Shown piece by piece: positions 38,828 to 47,975 of a stretch of DNA of 64,000 bases; the first letter of the stretch is position 1, and each line of letters opens with the position of its first letter. This DNA comes from Chryseobacterium indologenes (GTDB lineage Bacteria; Bacteroidota; Bacteroidia; Flavobacteriales; Weeksellaceae), in assembly GCA_016025055.1 (NCBI GenBank), contig CP065590.1, forward strand, positions 1,426,001 to 1,490,000. Reading direction: 5' to 3'. Both the position numbers and the translations under genes were made by a program. The notes beneath the pieces are model-generated. The model had not been told where the DNA came from. It worked only from the letters and a program-made list of their open reading frames with translations, and made no database searches.

Positions 38828-39625
38828 CTACAGTTCTTCAATCTGTTTTCTGTAGATTTTGTTAAAATGATGCGTGTAACCATCTTTCATGGTCTTACCG
38901 GCATCGTACGTCTGCAATGCTAACGTTTTTAAATCCAAATAATCCTTGTTTCTGATTTTAGAAACTTTACTTTTAAAGTATATATTCTCGGCAAAGTCGT
39001 ATTCTCTGCTCTGTTCTTCAAAATTTTCAAGGGCTTTGTCATACCTTCCCAACTCGAAATACGTCACTCCCAGTTGGTAATGGTCATACATCCCTTTTAC
39101 ATAGGCTTTTCTAGCTAGCAGCCTTTCAATAATCCCGGCAGCTTTCTCTTTTTGCCCTAAGGCGCTGTAAGACATAGCTTTTACTATGCCTAGATTATAA
39201 TCTCCATTCTGAGACCTTCCAAGATCTTCAGGATAGTATTTTTTTAAGGCTTCAAGGTCCCTGATGGCACCACTATAATCACGAAGAAACTGGAATTTAC
39301 ACCAGCCCCTGTAGCCCAGGTTCTTCTTAGGATCCAGCTCTACGGCTTTATCAATGAGTTTTTTCCAGGTTACAAAATCTCCGGATTTAAGGTATGGAAC
39401 GGCTTTTTCTTTAAAAGCAAAATCATTGGTAGGGCACAATTTTATCGCTTCGTCAAACAACTCCTGCGCATATTGTGTCCACTGAATTTTCTCAGCAAAA
39501 TTAGATTTCTCACAGGATTCCCTGCACTGGTCTGTTGTAAAAGTATTACAATTGACCTGCGCCAAAGAAGTACTGTATATCAGTAAACCTAAAAAACTAA
39601 GGCAAAACTTCAACGATTTCTCCAT
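38828..39625 (-). CDS. Secreted TPR protein
   Basis: A 265-residue protein with a signal peptide (MEKSLKFCLSFLGLLIYSTS) and TPR-like helices over residues 45-240: YAQELFDEAIKLCPTNDFA, WKKLIDKAVELDPKKNLGYR and LGVTYFELGRYDKALENFEE. TPR proteins act as binding scaffolds; partner unknown. A Cys-rich N-terminal stretch (VNCNTFTTDQCRESCEKSNF) is odd and could be disulfide-bonded in the periplasm. It lies 33 bp upstream of the sigma-54 activator and 8 bp downstream of the lipoprotein gene. Confidence 0.78.
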   Translation of the reverse strand: MEKSLKFCLSFLGLLIYSTSLAQVNCNTFTTDQCRESCEKSNFAEKIQWTQYAQELFDEAIKLCPTNDFAFKEKAVPYLKSGDFVTWKKLIDKAVELDPKKNLGYRGWCKFQFLRDYSGAIRDLEALKKYYPEDLGRSQNGDYNLGIVKAMSYSALGQKEKAAGIIERLLARKAYVKGMYDHYQLGVTYFELGRYDKALENFEEQSREYDFAENIYFKSKVSKIRNKDYLDLKTLALQTYDAGKTMKDGYTHHFNKIYRKQIEEL

Positions 39626-39633
39626 TTTCTATT

Positions 39634-40104
39634 TTATAGGTCAAATATTGATAATAATCTATTTTTTTTACTTTCCATTTGCTTTATTACCCAGCCATTC
39701 AGAGATTTTGTAAAGTTTAACAAGTTTGTTGCTAAGCCTTTATCTAATTCCTTTTCGTCATATTCCGGATTCTTTTGCTGAACTCTGAATAGTCGGGATT
39801 TTCCTTCACAATTTACTAAAAATCTGACGGTAATATATCCGTTAGTATCTTTATTTCCTTTTATTTTTGATTCCTTAAGCTGTTTTTCAATAGAAATTTT
39901 TTCTCCTTCATACTCAAATCCTTTAGAATCATTATAATACTGACAGGTAGTATCCGGATCACAGATTTTAAAATGAATATCATCTTTCTTTTTATCAAAC
40001 TCAATATCACCGACATGTCGATTATATTTTGATAGCTTACCAGCAATCTGACAACTTACCGTAGTGATGAAGATAAAAAGAGAAACAACATATTTTAAAA
40101 TCAT
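39634..40104 (-). CDS. Hypothetical lipoprotein, weakly TonB-C-like
   Basis: A 156-residue protein with a lipoprotein signal (FIFITTVSCQIAG, Cys19). The second half (NGYITVRFLVNCEGKSRLFR, then LATNLLNFTKSLNGWVIKQM) has the pattern of the TonB C-terminal-like domains seen in many small Bacteroidota proteins, but the match is weak. The ATG overlaps the miaB stop (ATGA), so it is translationally coupled to miaB. Function unknown. Confidence 0.7.
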   Translation of the reverse strand: MILKYVVSLFIFITTVSCQIAGKLSKYNRHVGDIEFDKKKDDIHFKICDPDTTCQYYNDSKGFEYEGEKISIEKQLKESKIKGNKDTNGYITVRFLVNCEGKSRLFRVQQKNPEYDEKELDKGLATNLLNFTKSLNGWVIKQMESKKNRLLSIFDL

Positions 40105-41545
40105 GCTTCCAGCCTGCCTAAAAGCGTACCCTGTGTATTGTCATAAACAAAAACATCCACGAGGTCACCAATTTTCTGTCCTTCCAGTTTATCAAAAACA
40201 CAGACAGCATTCTGAGAATTTCTTCCTTTCCATTGGTTTGCGTTCTTTTTGGAAGTTCCTTCAATTAAAATCTGATGTACTCTTCCTACGTAAGACTGCA
40301 TTCTTTGTCTTGAAAGCTCTCCCTGTAGTGCGATCACTTCCGAAAGGCGTCTCTGCTTCACCTCTGCTGGAATATTATCTTCCATCTTTTTGTGAGCAGG
40401 AGTTCCCGGTCTTTCTGAATAAGCAAACATATAACCGTAATCATATTCTACTTCTCTCATCAGACTTAAGGTATCCTGATGATCTTCTTCTGTTTCGTTG
40501 CAGAAACCTACGATCATATCCTGAGAGAAAGCTACTTCAGGCACAATTTCCTTAGCTTTTCTGATCAGATCAAGGTATTCTTCACGGGTATGCTGTCTGT
40601 TCATCGCTTCCAGCATGTTGTTGCTACCACTCTGAACAGGAAGGTGTACATATTTACAGATATTATCATGTTTTGCCATCATTCTGAATACTTCAAGGCT
40701 CATATCCTGAGGATTGGAAGTAGAGAATCTGATTCTTAATCCAGGAACTGCTTTAGCGACCAGATCAAGAAGTTGTGCAAAATTGACAGCCGTAGCTTTC
40801 TGCATTTCAGAAGCTTTGGCAAAATCTTTTTAGGACCTCCTCCATACCATAAATAGGAGTCTACGTTTTGTCCTAAAAGGGTAATTTCTTTATATCCGTT
40901 ATTCGCCAGATCTTTACATTCTTCTATGATGGAATGAGGATCACGGCTTCTTTCTCTTCCTCTGGTAAAAGGAACTACACAGAAGGTACACATATTATCG
41001 CAACCTCTCGTAATAGTTACAAAAGCTGTAACACCATTTCCTCCCAAACGAACCGGATTAATATCGGCATATGTTTCTTCTTTTGAAAGAATAACATTAA
41101 TGGCATCTCTACCATCGTCTGTTTCTTTTAAAAGATTGGGAAGATCTCTATAGGCATCAGGACCTACTACAAGGTCGACAAGTTGTTCTTCTTCCAGAAA
41201 TTTGGTCTTTAGCCTTTCCGCCATACATCCCAAAACGCCTACCGTCATATTCGGTTTCTCTTTCTTAAGGTTTTTGAACTGTGAAAGACGCATTCTTACG
41301 GTTTGTTCCGCTTTTTCACGAATGGAACATGTATTTAAAAGGATAAGGTCTGCCTCTTCAACCTTCATTGTAGTATTATACCCTTGTTCATTAAGGATAG
41401 ATGCAACAATCTCGGAGTCAGAGAAGTTCATCTGACAACCGTAGCTTTCTAAAAATAGTTTTTTAGAGTTTTCAGGTCTTTCAGCAATCGCAAAAGCTTC
41501 CCCCTGTTTTGTTTCGTCTATATATTTTTCCTGCACGATAATCAA
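40101..41545 (-). CDS. miaB: tRNA-2-methylthio-N6-dimethylallyladenosine synthase MiaB (frameshifted in this sequence)
   Basis: A radical-SAM methylthiotransferase that turns i6A37 into ms2i6A37. The N-terminal UPF0004 domain has its cluster cysteines at 37 (SYGCQMN), 73 (NTCSIRE) and 107 (GVLGCMAE); the radical-SAM site is GCDNMCTFC (182, 186, 189). The reading breaks after GGGPKK at a T5 run (40827-40831); one extra base restores [16 protein letters not shown] and the radical-SAM C-terminal half and TRAM domain, giving 481 residues. Probably a homopolymer error. Confidence 0.95.
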
Positions 41546-41746
41546 TTTAAGGTCCGGAATTTAAAACTCAGGAGATTATATAAGATGAATTTTAAAATAC
41601 GAACAGATAAGTTTGCAAAGATACAAAATATTGTGACAGAATGGCAGCGGTATCTTTTTCTAAATATTGCAGGAAATATTTGCCGGTATTCTATTGAAAT
41701 TTAGCTGTATACTTTTATTTTAACTGAATATCGTTAAAAATGCATC

Positions 41747-42496
41747 CTAATAACCATTCCCAAAATTAAGAACTATCCGTAGATTTGTCTGTACCGGAAT
41801 CCCATTTTTCGTTGCAGGAATCCACTTCTGTTTCACCTTTTTAAAAGCAAATCTGATTTCTTCCATCAGTTGTTCGCTATTGGCTACTTTAGGTTCTATA
41901 TCACGAACCTTGGTTGACCCGTCTGTTTCAACAGTAAAGAAAACCGTGAATTTCCAATTAATTTTGTAAGCATCAAAATCAACATATCCTTCAACATTTT
42001 TACGGACTTCGTCACTGAATGACAACACTCCGTTGTTTGGAGGAAAAGATGCTCTACTTATAAAATTACCGGTATCATAATTTTCTTTAAAGTTTTCAAA
42101 AAAATCGGAAGGGAAAAAAGGAAAATCGAAATAAGCCGTTACTTTCTTTTCATTAATTTCTGCAGGTTGCCAGTTTCGAAGTTGACCTAGTGCTTTCACA
42201 ATCAAATTATAGGCACATTTATTTTTTTCAGCTTTTTCTATATCTGTTTTTTTACGTACCAAAGCCGGTTTAGAATTCTCATCAATTCTTAAAGTCACCC
42301 AGTACATTTCCTTTTTATTCTCACAGCCGGACATATTGTTTTTAACAAAAACATCCTGAATATCTTTAAACATCTGAACATTTCCTCCCTTGTAGGCATT
42401 CTGGCCCGGAGGATAGTCTCCAATCTCTTTCCTTTGTGCTGAAATAACAAAAAGAGAAAATATTGAAAGAACAATAGTTAATAGTTTTTTATTCAT
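41747..42496 (-). CDS. Secreted protein with TonB-C-like domains
   Basis: A 249-residue protein with a signal peptide (MNKKLLTIVLSIFSLFVISA). Two stretches look like degenerate TonB C-terminal-like modules: YWVTLRIDENSKPALVRKKT with QLRNWQPAEINEKKVTAYFD, and KFTVFFTVETDGSTKVRDIE with KVKQKWIPATKNGIPVQTNL. Without a membrane anchor and proline linker it is not a real TonB. Such proteins are common and uncharacterised in Flavobacteriia. It follows the related 159-residue gene by 9 bp, so the pair looks like an operon formed by duplication. Confidence 0.75.
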   Translation of the reverse strand: MNKKLLTIVLSIFSLFVISAQRKEIGDYPPGQNAYKGGNVQMFKDIQDVFVKNNMSGCENKKEMYWVTLRIDENSKPALVRKKTDIEKAEKNKCAYNLIVKALGQLRNWQPAEINEKKVTAYFDFPFFPSDFFENFKENYDTGNFISRASFPPNNGVLSFSDEVRKNVEGYVDFDAYKINWKFTVFFTVETDGSTKVRDIEPKVANSEQLMEEIRFAFKKVKQKWIPATKNGIPVQTNLRIVLNFGNGY

Positions 42497-42505
42497 ACTT
42501 ATATA

Positions 42506-42985
42506 TTACATATCTACTGAAACAGAAGTAAAGTTCATTTTAAGTTTCAAATCAGACTTTACAGGTTGTCCGGCACATGTTGCAGGTTTCCAGTCTTTCT
42601 TAATTCTTCTTATCACGTATTGCATATCATCGAAGAATACCTTACTGTTTAAAACTTTGGGAGATCCGGTAATATTACTCACCTTCCCCGCTTCATCAAT
42701 CGTTAAGGTAAATGTAAAATCACCTGTCAGGGTATAGAAATCTGCATTGAGATAGGTGTACATATATTTACTCAAAAGATCTTTATATGCGGCAACACCT
42801 CCTTCAAAAGACACAGGCTTAAAGTCATTACATTTAACGGCGATCTGCAGGAAAGGTTCCTGAATGTCAATTTTAAAAAGATTCTTATTGCTCTCCACGA
42901 TAAAAGAATCATCCCTTTCCTCAATGTCCTGGGCAAAAGAAAAATTTGCGACGCAAAGAGCAAAAAATAAGAATATAGTTTTCAT
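42506..42985 (-). CDS. Secreted protein with TonB-C-like domain
   Basis: A 159-residue protein with a signal peptide (MKTIFLFFALCVANFSFAQ). The C-terminal half reads FTFTLTIDEAGKVSNITGSP and RRIKKDWKPATCAGQPVKSD, the same pattern as in the downstream gene (41747-42496). It is likely to be a periplasmic protein; function unknown. Confidence 0.75.
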   Translation of the reverse strand: MKTIFLFFALCVANFSFAQDIEERDDSFIVESNKNLFKIDIQEPFLQIAVKCNDFKPVSFEGGVAAYKDLLSKYMYTYLNADFYTLTGDFTFTLTIDEAGKVSNITGSPKVLNSKVFFDDMQYVIRRIKKDWKPATCAGQPVKSDLKLKMNFTSVSVDM

Positions 42986-43045
42986 AATTTAATTTGGACC
43001 ATTAATTATTGAGCAAAGGTAAATATTTACCGGGCTTATTAAAAA

Positions 43046-43075
43046 GAAAAACTTCACACAAAGTATGAAGTTTAT
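43046..43075 (-). terminator. Terminator of the pyruvate oxidase gene
   Basis: AAACTTCA pairs with TGAAGTTT; the reverse strand continues with TTTCTTTTT. Confidence 0.65.
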
Positions 43076-43120
43076 ATGGATATGATTGAAAATTAAAATT
43101 GTAATCCTATTTCTGAGTTA

Positions 43121-44853
43121 TTACAAAAGACCTTTTATATGTTTATAGTTGCTTTTTACCGTCTCGAATACTTCGTCCATTTTTCCGCCGAGCATCAGTT
43201 GTGCCATAGATTTGGTCATTCCCAACACCTGATCAAATTCAATTTTAGGAGGCAGGGCCAGCGCGTTAGGGTTTGTAAATATATTCAGAAGATAAGGGCC
43301 ATTATAATCCAGGCATTCCCGGATGGCATTTTCCACCTCTTCGGGATGATGTACATTTTTTCCCGGATATCCCATTGCCTGTGCGACCATAGCAAAGTCC
43401 GGATTGATCATGTCGGTTTCATTGTCGGGCATCCCTCCTACTTCCATTTCCAGTTTTACCATTCCAAGGGCCCTGTTGTTGAATACAATTAGTTTTACCG
43501 GAAGTTTATACTGAAAAATTGTTGCCATATCTCCCAGCAGCATAGAAAGTCCACCGTCACCACACATGGCAATAACCTGCTTGTCAGGATGAGCTAGTGA
43601 AGCTCCAATTGCCATAGGCATCGCATTAGCCATAGATCCGTGATTAAAGGAGCCAAGCATTTTCCTCTCTCCGGTTCCTGTAATAAATCTGGCACCCCAG
43701 ACACAGCACATCCCCGTATCTACTGTGAAAATAGCATCTTTCTTCGCAATTCTGTCTAAAGTATGAGCAACATATTCCGGCTGGATCGCATTCTCTTTCC
43801 CGAAATCTTTAACATATTCGAGTTGATTTTCTTTTACTTTTCCATAAAATTCCAGTTGTTCATTGAGAAAATCAGCATCCGTTTTTTCATTCAATAAAGG
43901 AATTAATGCTTTAAGGGTTTGTTTGACATCTCCCGCAAGCCCAAGCTCCAATTTTGCTCTTCGTCCCAGTCTTTCAGGGCTTTCATCGATTTGTACAATC
44001 TTATTTTTTACGGGCATAAACTTCTGATAAGGGAAATCCGTTCCCAGAAGAATCACCAGATCCGCTTCATGCATGGCGTGATAAGCCGAAGGAAATCCCA
44101 ATAGCCCTGTAAGACCAATTTCATTAGGATTATTAGGCTGGATCGCCATTTTTCCACGAAACGAGTACCCAACCGGAGATTTTAAGAGCTTAGACAGTTG
44201 GATAACTTCAGAAGCTGCTTTTTCCGCGCCTATTCCACAATAAAGGGTCACTTTTTTACTTTCATTGATCAAGCCGGCAAGATTCTTCAATTCATCATCT
44301 GACGGTCTGATGACAGGATTTGTTTTGAAGATTTGAGTTGAAGTCGTTGCCTCTTCTGCATCCAGTTCTGATACATCACCGGGAAGGCCGATCACAGCAA
44401 CCCCTTTTTTAGAGATAGCATGCTGAATGGCCGTCTGGACGGTCCTCTGCACTTGTGCAGGCCGTGTAATCATCTGGTTATAGTGACTGCAGTCGTCAAA
44501 CAATTTGATGGTATTGGTTTCCTGGAAATAATCCATTCCCATTTCATCGCTGGGAATCGTAGAAGCAATCACCAACATCGGAACATGGGATCTATGGGCT
44601 TCGTAGACTCCGTTAATTAAATGAACATGCCCCGGGCCGCAACTTCCCGCACATACTGCAAGACCATCAAGCTCCGCTTCTGCAGCAGCAGCATAGGCAC
44701 CTACTTCCTCATGTCTCACATGAATCCATTGGATGCTGCTTTTTTCACTGCTATATTAAGGTGATTAAGACTATCTCCTGTTACCGCATAAATTCTTTTC
44801 ACATTAGCTTCTTCGAGCATTTCAACGATCTGCTCTGCAATATTTTTAGCCAT
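43121..44853 (-). CDS. poxB: Pyruvate oxidase / pyruvate:quinone dehydrogenase, PoxB type (frameshifted in this sequence)
   Basis: A ThDP- and FAD-dependent enzyme that decarboxylates pyruvate to acetate and passes electrons to quinone. The N-terminus (from ATG 44853) is AKNIAEQIVEMLEEANVKRI then YAVTGDSLNHLNIAVKK; the reading breaks at a T6 run (44740-44745). One extra base restores IQWIHVRHEEVGAYAAAAEA, with the catalytic Glu region, and then the full protein of 577 residues. Seen later: VCAGSCGPGHVHLINGVYEA, the ThDP motif MCGDGGLSMLLGD to VFNN, and FTNPNALALPP. Acetolactate synthase is less likely, given overall similarity to PoxB. Confidence 0.9.
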
Positions 44854-44985
44854 AATTCTTTGATTTGATGATTATTTCAGGTAAAACAACGTCATTAAAA
44901 GTTGTCTTTCTATCAAATTTAGCTAATTAAATTGAACCTGCCGTAGCGTTTCAATGTTAAAAATTTGTAATTTTTCCAGTATTAG

Positions 44986-45014
44986 ACCTAATATGTTTTG
45001 AAAACCTGTTAGGT
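44986..45014. repeat. Palindromic intergenic repeat (ACCTAA...TTAGGT)
   Basis: ACCTAAtAtGTTTT pairs with AAACcTGTTAGGT around a 2-nt centre. Similar palindromes, with ACCTAACAGGTTTT-like arms, are familiar as dispersed intergenic repeats in Flavobacteriia (from memory, not searched). It has no T tract and stands alone in the 280-bp gap between poxB and lysA. Confidence 0.55.
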
Positions 45015-45086
45015 TTAGCACCGAAAATATCTGTTACTATAATCAAGATTCATCATAATGAAACAATCAAAGTGGGTATTGAAAAT

Positions 45087-45115
45087 AAAAACGGCTGCCA
45101 GATGGGCAGCCGTTT
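45087..45115 (-). terminator. Terminator of lysA
   Basis: AAACGGCTGCC pairs with GGCAGCCGTTT, with T-rich sequence after it on the reverse strand. Confidence 0.8.
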
Positions 45116-45133
45116 ACGTTATATTTTTATGTT

Positions 45134-46333
45134 TTAGATAACTTCGATCTGGTTTCTCAACAAATCTTCGAATTCATCTCTTTTACGGATCAGGTGAGCT
45201 TTTCCGTCAAGGAATAAAACCTCTGCAGGCTTCAATCTCGAATTAAAGTTTGAACTCATCTCAAAACCATAGGCTCCTGCATTATGGAAAGCAAGAATAT
45301 CTCCTTCTCTTACTTCGTGTAATTTTCTGTCCCATGCAAATGTATCTGTTTCGCAGATATTTCCCACTACCGTATAAATTCTCTCTGCCCCTTTTGGATT
45401 GGATAAGTTTTCGATCATATGGTAAGAATCGTAGAACATCGGACGGATCAAATGATTAAATCCGGAATTTACTCCTACGAAAACAGTGGCTGTCGTTTGT
45501 TTGATCACATTAGCTTTTACCAAAAGGTATCCGCTTTTTCCAACTAAAAATTTACCCGGTTCAAACCAAAGCTCGAATTTTCTTCCTGTTGATTTTGAGA
45601 AATCGCCTAAAACTTTTTCTACTTTTTTACCTAAGGTTTTAACATCAGTTTCTTCTTCCGTATCCTGATAAGGAATTTTAAAACCACTTCCCATATCCAG
45701 GTATTTCAGATTTGGAAAATGCTCGGAAAGCTCCAGCATAATGTCCAGGGCCTGTAAAAATACATCGGGATCTTTAATTTCACTTCCCGTGTGCATATGA
45801 AGTCCCTCCACGTTCACGTTTGTACTCTTCATCACTCTTTCTATATGACGAAGCTGGTGGATGGAGATTCCGAATTTGCTATCGATGTGTCCTGTTGAGA
45901 TTTTATAGTTTCCTCCTGCAAAAATGTGCGGGTTGATCCTTACAAAAATCGGGTATGAATTCCCGTATTTATTCCCGAATTGCTCAAGAATAGAAATATT
46001 ATCAATGTTAATATGAACTCCGAAAGTCATGGCTTCCTCTATTTCAGCAAGATCAACGCAATTGGGAGTAAACAGTATTTTTTCTTTTGGAAATCCTGCC
46101 TTTAATCCAAGCTTAACCTCATTAATAGATACACAATCCAAAGAAGCACCCAGGTTCTTGACATACTTAAGGATATTGATGTTTGTCAACGCTTTTGCTG
46201 CGTAGAAGAACTTTGTGTGTTTTAAAAAAGAAGATGTAAGTTTCTCGTATTGACCTTTGATGGATTCAGCATCATACACATACACCGGGGTGCCAAACTC
46301 ATTGGCAATCTTTAATAATTCTTTTGAATTCAT
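45134..46333 (-). CDS. lysA: Diaminopimelate decarboxylase
   Basis: A PLP enzyme of fold type III that decarboxylates meso-diaminopimelate to L-lysine, the last step of the pathway. The PLP lysine is in FFYAAKALTN (Lys47), with VEGLHMHTGSEI, YLDMGSGFKIPY (Gly-rich phosphate loop), ELWFEPGKFLVG and NICETDTFAWDR, which holds the Cys of the second active-site half. 399 residues, complete. A terminator hairpin and a Lys-rich leader ORF lie between its promoter and start codon, so attenuation is likely. Confidence 0.95.
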   Translation of the reverse strand: MNSKELLKIANEFGTPVYVYDAESIKGQYEKLTSSFLKHTKFFYAAKALTNINILKYVKNLGASLDCVSINEVKLGLKAGFPKEKILFTPNCVDLAEIEEAMTFGVHINIDNISILEQFGNKYGNSYPIFVRINPHIFAGGNYKISTGHIDSKFGISIHQLRHIERVMKSTNVNVEGLHMHTGSEIKDPDVFLQALDIMLELSEHFPNLKYLDMGSGFKIPYQDTEEETDVKTLGKKVEKVLGDFSKSTGRKFELWFEPGKFLVGKSGYLLVKANVIKQTTATVFVGVNSGFNHLIRPMFYDSYHMIENLSNPKGAERIYTVVGNICETDTFAWDRKLHEVREGDILAFHNAGAYGFEMSSNFNSRLKPAEVLFLDGKAHLIRKRDEFEDLLRNQIEVI

Positions 46334-46347
46334 AATTTCATTTTAAC

Positions 46348-46386
46348 ATAAAAAAAGGCAGATCCTTCGAAAAAAGAGTCTGCCAC
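46348..46386 (-). terminator. Terminator hairpin in the lysA leader (possible attenuator)
   Basis: GGCAGA (plus-strand 46357-46362) pairs with TCTGCC (46379-46384); the reverse strand continues with seven T. It ends about 15-20 nt before the lysA ATG at 46333 and downstream of the lysA promoter, so full transcription must read through it. Confidence 0.7.
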
Positions 46387-46416
46387 ATTGATTATTTTTT
46401 ATGCAAGACAACTCTT

Positions 46417-46488
46417 TTAAATATTCCAAACCTTAGAAAACCTAACGGCTCCCTTTTTTCCAGTTTTAATTTGTTTAAAATTTTGCAT
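46417..46488 (-). CDS. Putative lysine-rich leader peptide of lysA
   Basis: A 23-codon ORF on the reverse strand: MQNFKQIKTGKKGAVRFSKV followed by WNI. It has five Lys codons, including a Lys-Lys pair. It begins about 20 nt after a TATTTTTG -7 box and is followed by the terminator hairpin right before lysA. This layout is that of a ribosome-mediated attenuator. The Lys share (5 of 23) is moderate, so chance cannot be excluded in such AT-rich DNA. Confidence 0.4.
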   Translation of the reverse strand: MQNFKQIKTGKKGAVRFSKVWNI

Positions 46489-46507
46489 TGCTTGTATTTA
46501 TTTTTTG

Positions 46508-46515
46508 CAAAAATA
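46508..46515 (-). promoter_or_regulatory. -7 promoter box of the lysA leader
   Basis: TATTTTTG on the reverse strand, about 175 nt before lysA, giving a long leader. -33 element weak (TTC at 20 nt). Confidence 0.5.
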
Positions 46516-46593
46516 CTATTTATTTTTTATTTTTAGAACATTGATTTGAAAAGGATTGGCCCCGGATCAATTTCTAACCTCTCAGTTTTTCTA

Positions 46594-47817
46594 TTATTTA
46601 GGTAACGGCAACGTTTCAAAATCACCCCGTAGCAGAGCCAGTTGTAATTCATTATTCAGGTCAGCGGAAGACATCGGAAGGTCAATTTTGAGTTTTGCCA
46701 GCTTACTCAGCGTTTGAATCTGTGTAAACAGCTCATAGAAGCCAAAAGACAGAACTTTTCCGTTTTCAATGATCAAAAATAATTTTTCGCCCAATTTTCT
46801 TCCTGTACCCAGCCATAATTCATTTCTTTTTTTGAATTCTATTTTTTGCTTAAGCACTGTAACCTCGTTAAATTCTTCTTGAGCGCCAATAAACTGAACT
46901 GCTTTTGTTCCCTGAGTGAAAGACCTGAACTTGAGCAAAGGTTTTTCCGTTTTATTCAGGTTATTTTTTTCAACGACGTATTTATTGTTTCTGAAATAAA
47001 GACCGAACGGAAACACTTCTTTCTTTTTGATATTTTTAGAATTAAGAATAAGCTTGGCAATAATATCCGTGCCGGTAAGTTCAAAGTTAATCTGCTCTAC
47101 ACCACTCTGGATTTTTTCCCATTTTTTGGATTTGGAATTAAAAACTTTCTTTGAAAATTTATTAATGTCCTGAACGTAATCTGAGAAAATGATTTTTCCG
47201 GCTTCATCCTGAAAATAAACAAAACCTTTATCATTTGGAAGATCCTGGGTTAATACTTTGATCTTGTTTATGTACGTTTTTGCATTGGTCTCCTCATGCT
47301 GCTTCTGAATGATCTCGTTTTCGGTATCTTTTGATATCAAAAGCTTAAACAATTCCAGGGTAGCCCTTGCATCTCCTTCAGCCCTGTGATGATTGGTCAA
47401 TGGAATACCCAGTGATTTTACAAGTTTTCCCAGTGAATAGCTCACCTCATCAGGGATCAGTTTTTTCGCTAAAGGAATGGTATCTAAAGTATTGATTTTA
47501 AAATCATAACCGAGTCTTTTGAACGACTGGCGAAGCATTCTGTAATCAAAATCAATATTATGACCTACCAGCGTCGTATTTTGAGTAATTTCAATGACTC
47601 TTTTGGCCAGTTCGTGAAATTTCGGAGCAGTTTTAACCATTTTGGGAGTAATACTGGTTAATTTCTGTACAAAGGGAGTGATATCACTTTCAGGATTTAC
47701 CAAAGAGATAAACTGGTCAGTTATTTTCTGACCATCATACCTGTAAATGGCAATGTCTATAATGCACTCATTTCTATAACCTGCACCATTACTTTCTATA
47801 TCTATAATCGAATACAT
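46594..47817 (-). CDS. DEDDh exonuclease-domain protein
   Basis: A 407-residue protein with an N-terminal 3'-5' exonuclease domain like DNA polymerase III epsilon (residues 1-165): Exo I IIDIESNG (D6, E8; the common third residue T is S), Exo II TLVGHNIDFDYRML and Exo III HHRAEGDARATLELF, with His and Asp of DEDDh. The rest (190-407) is unknown, beta-rich and not a GIY-YIG nuclease that I can see. Proteins with this layout occur widely in Flavobacteriia. It may serve in DNA repair or RNA turnover. Confidence 0.85.
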   Translation of the reverse strand: MYSIIDIESNGAGYRNECIIDIAIYRYDGQKITDQFISLVNPESDITPFVQKLTSITPKMVKTAPKFHELAKRVIEITQNTTLVGHNIDFDYRMLRQSFKRLGYDFKINTLDTIPLAKKLIPDEVSYSLGKLVKSLGIPLTNHHRAEGDARATLELFKLLISKDTENEIIQKQHEETNAKTYINKIKVLTQDLPNDKGFVYFQDEAGKIIFSDYVQDINKFSKKVFNSKSKKWEKIQSGVEQINFELTGTDIIAKLILNSKNIKKKEVFPFGLYFRNNKYVVEKNNLNKTEKPLLKFRSFTQGTKAVQFIGAQEEFNEVTVLKQKIEFKKRNELWLGTGRKLGEKLFLIIENGKVLSFGFYELFTQIQTLSKLAKLKIDLPMSSADLNNELQLALLRGDFETLPLPK

Positions 47818-47975
47818 TGATTTCCCGTTAACTGCTGTTTTATTTATTTAATTTCTTACCTCTACCTTTTATGCCTGAATATGGCAATATTTTTCCCTAT
47901 CAGTAAAGTATAACCTGCTAAAATAACAAAAAATATATCAAATACAGCAGGCTATAAGACTTTATATCCTGAGAC

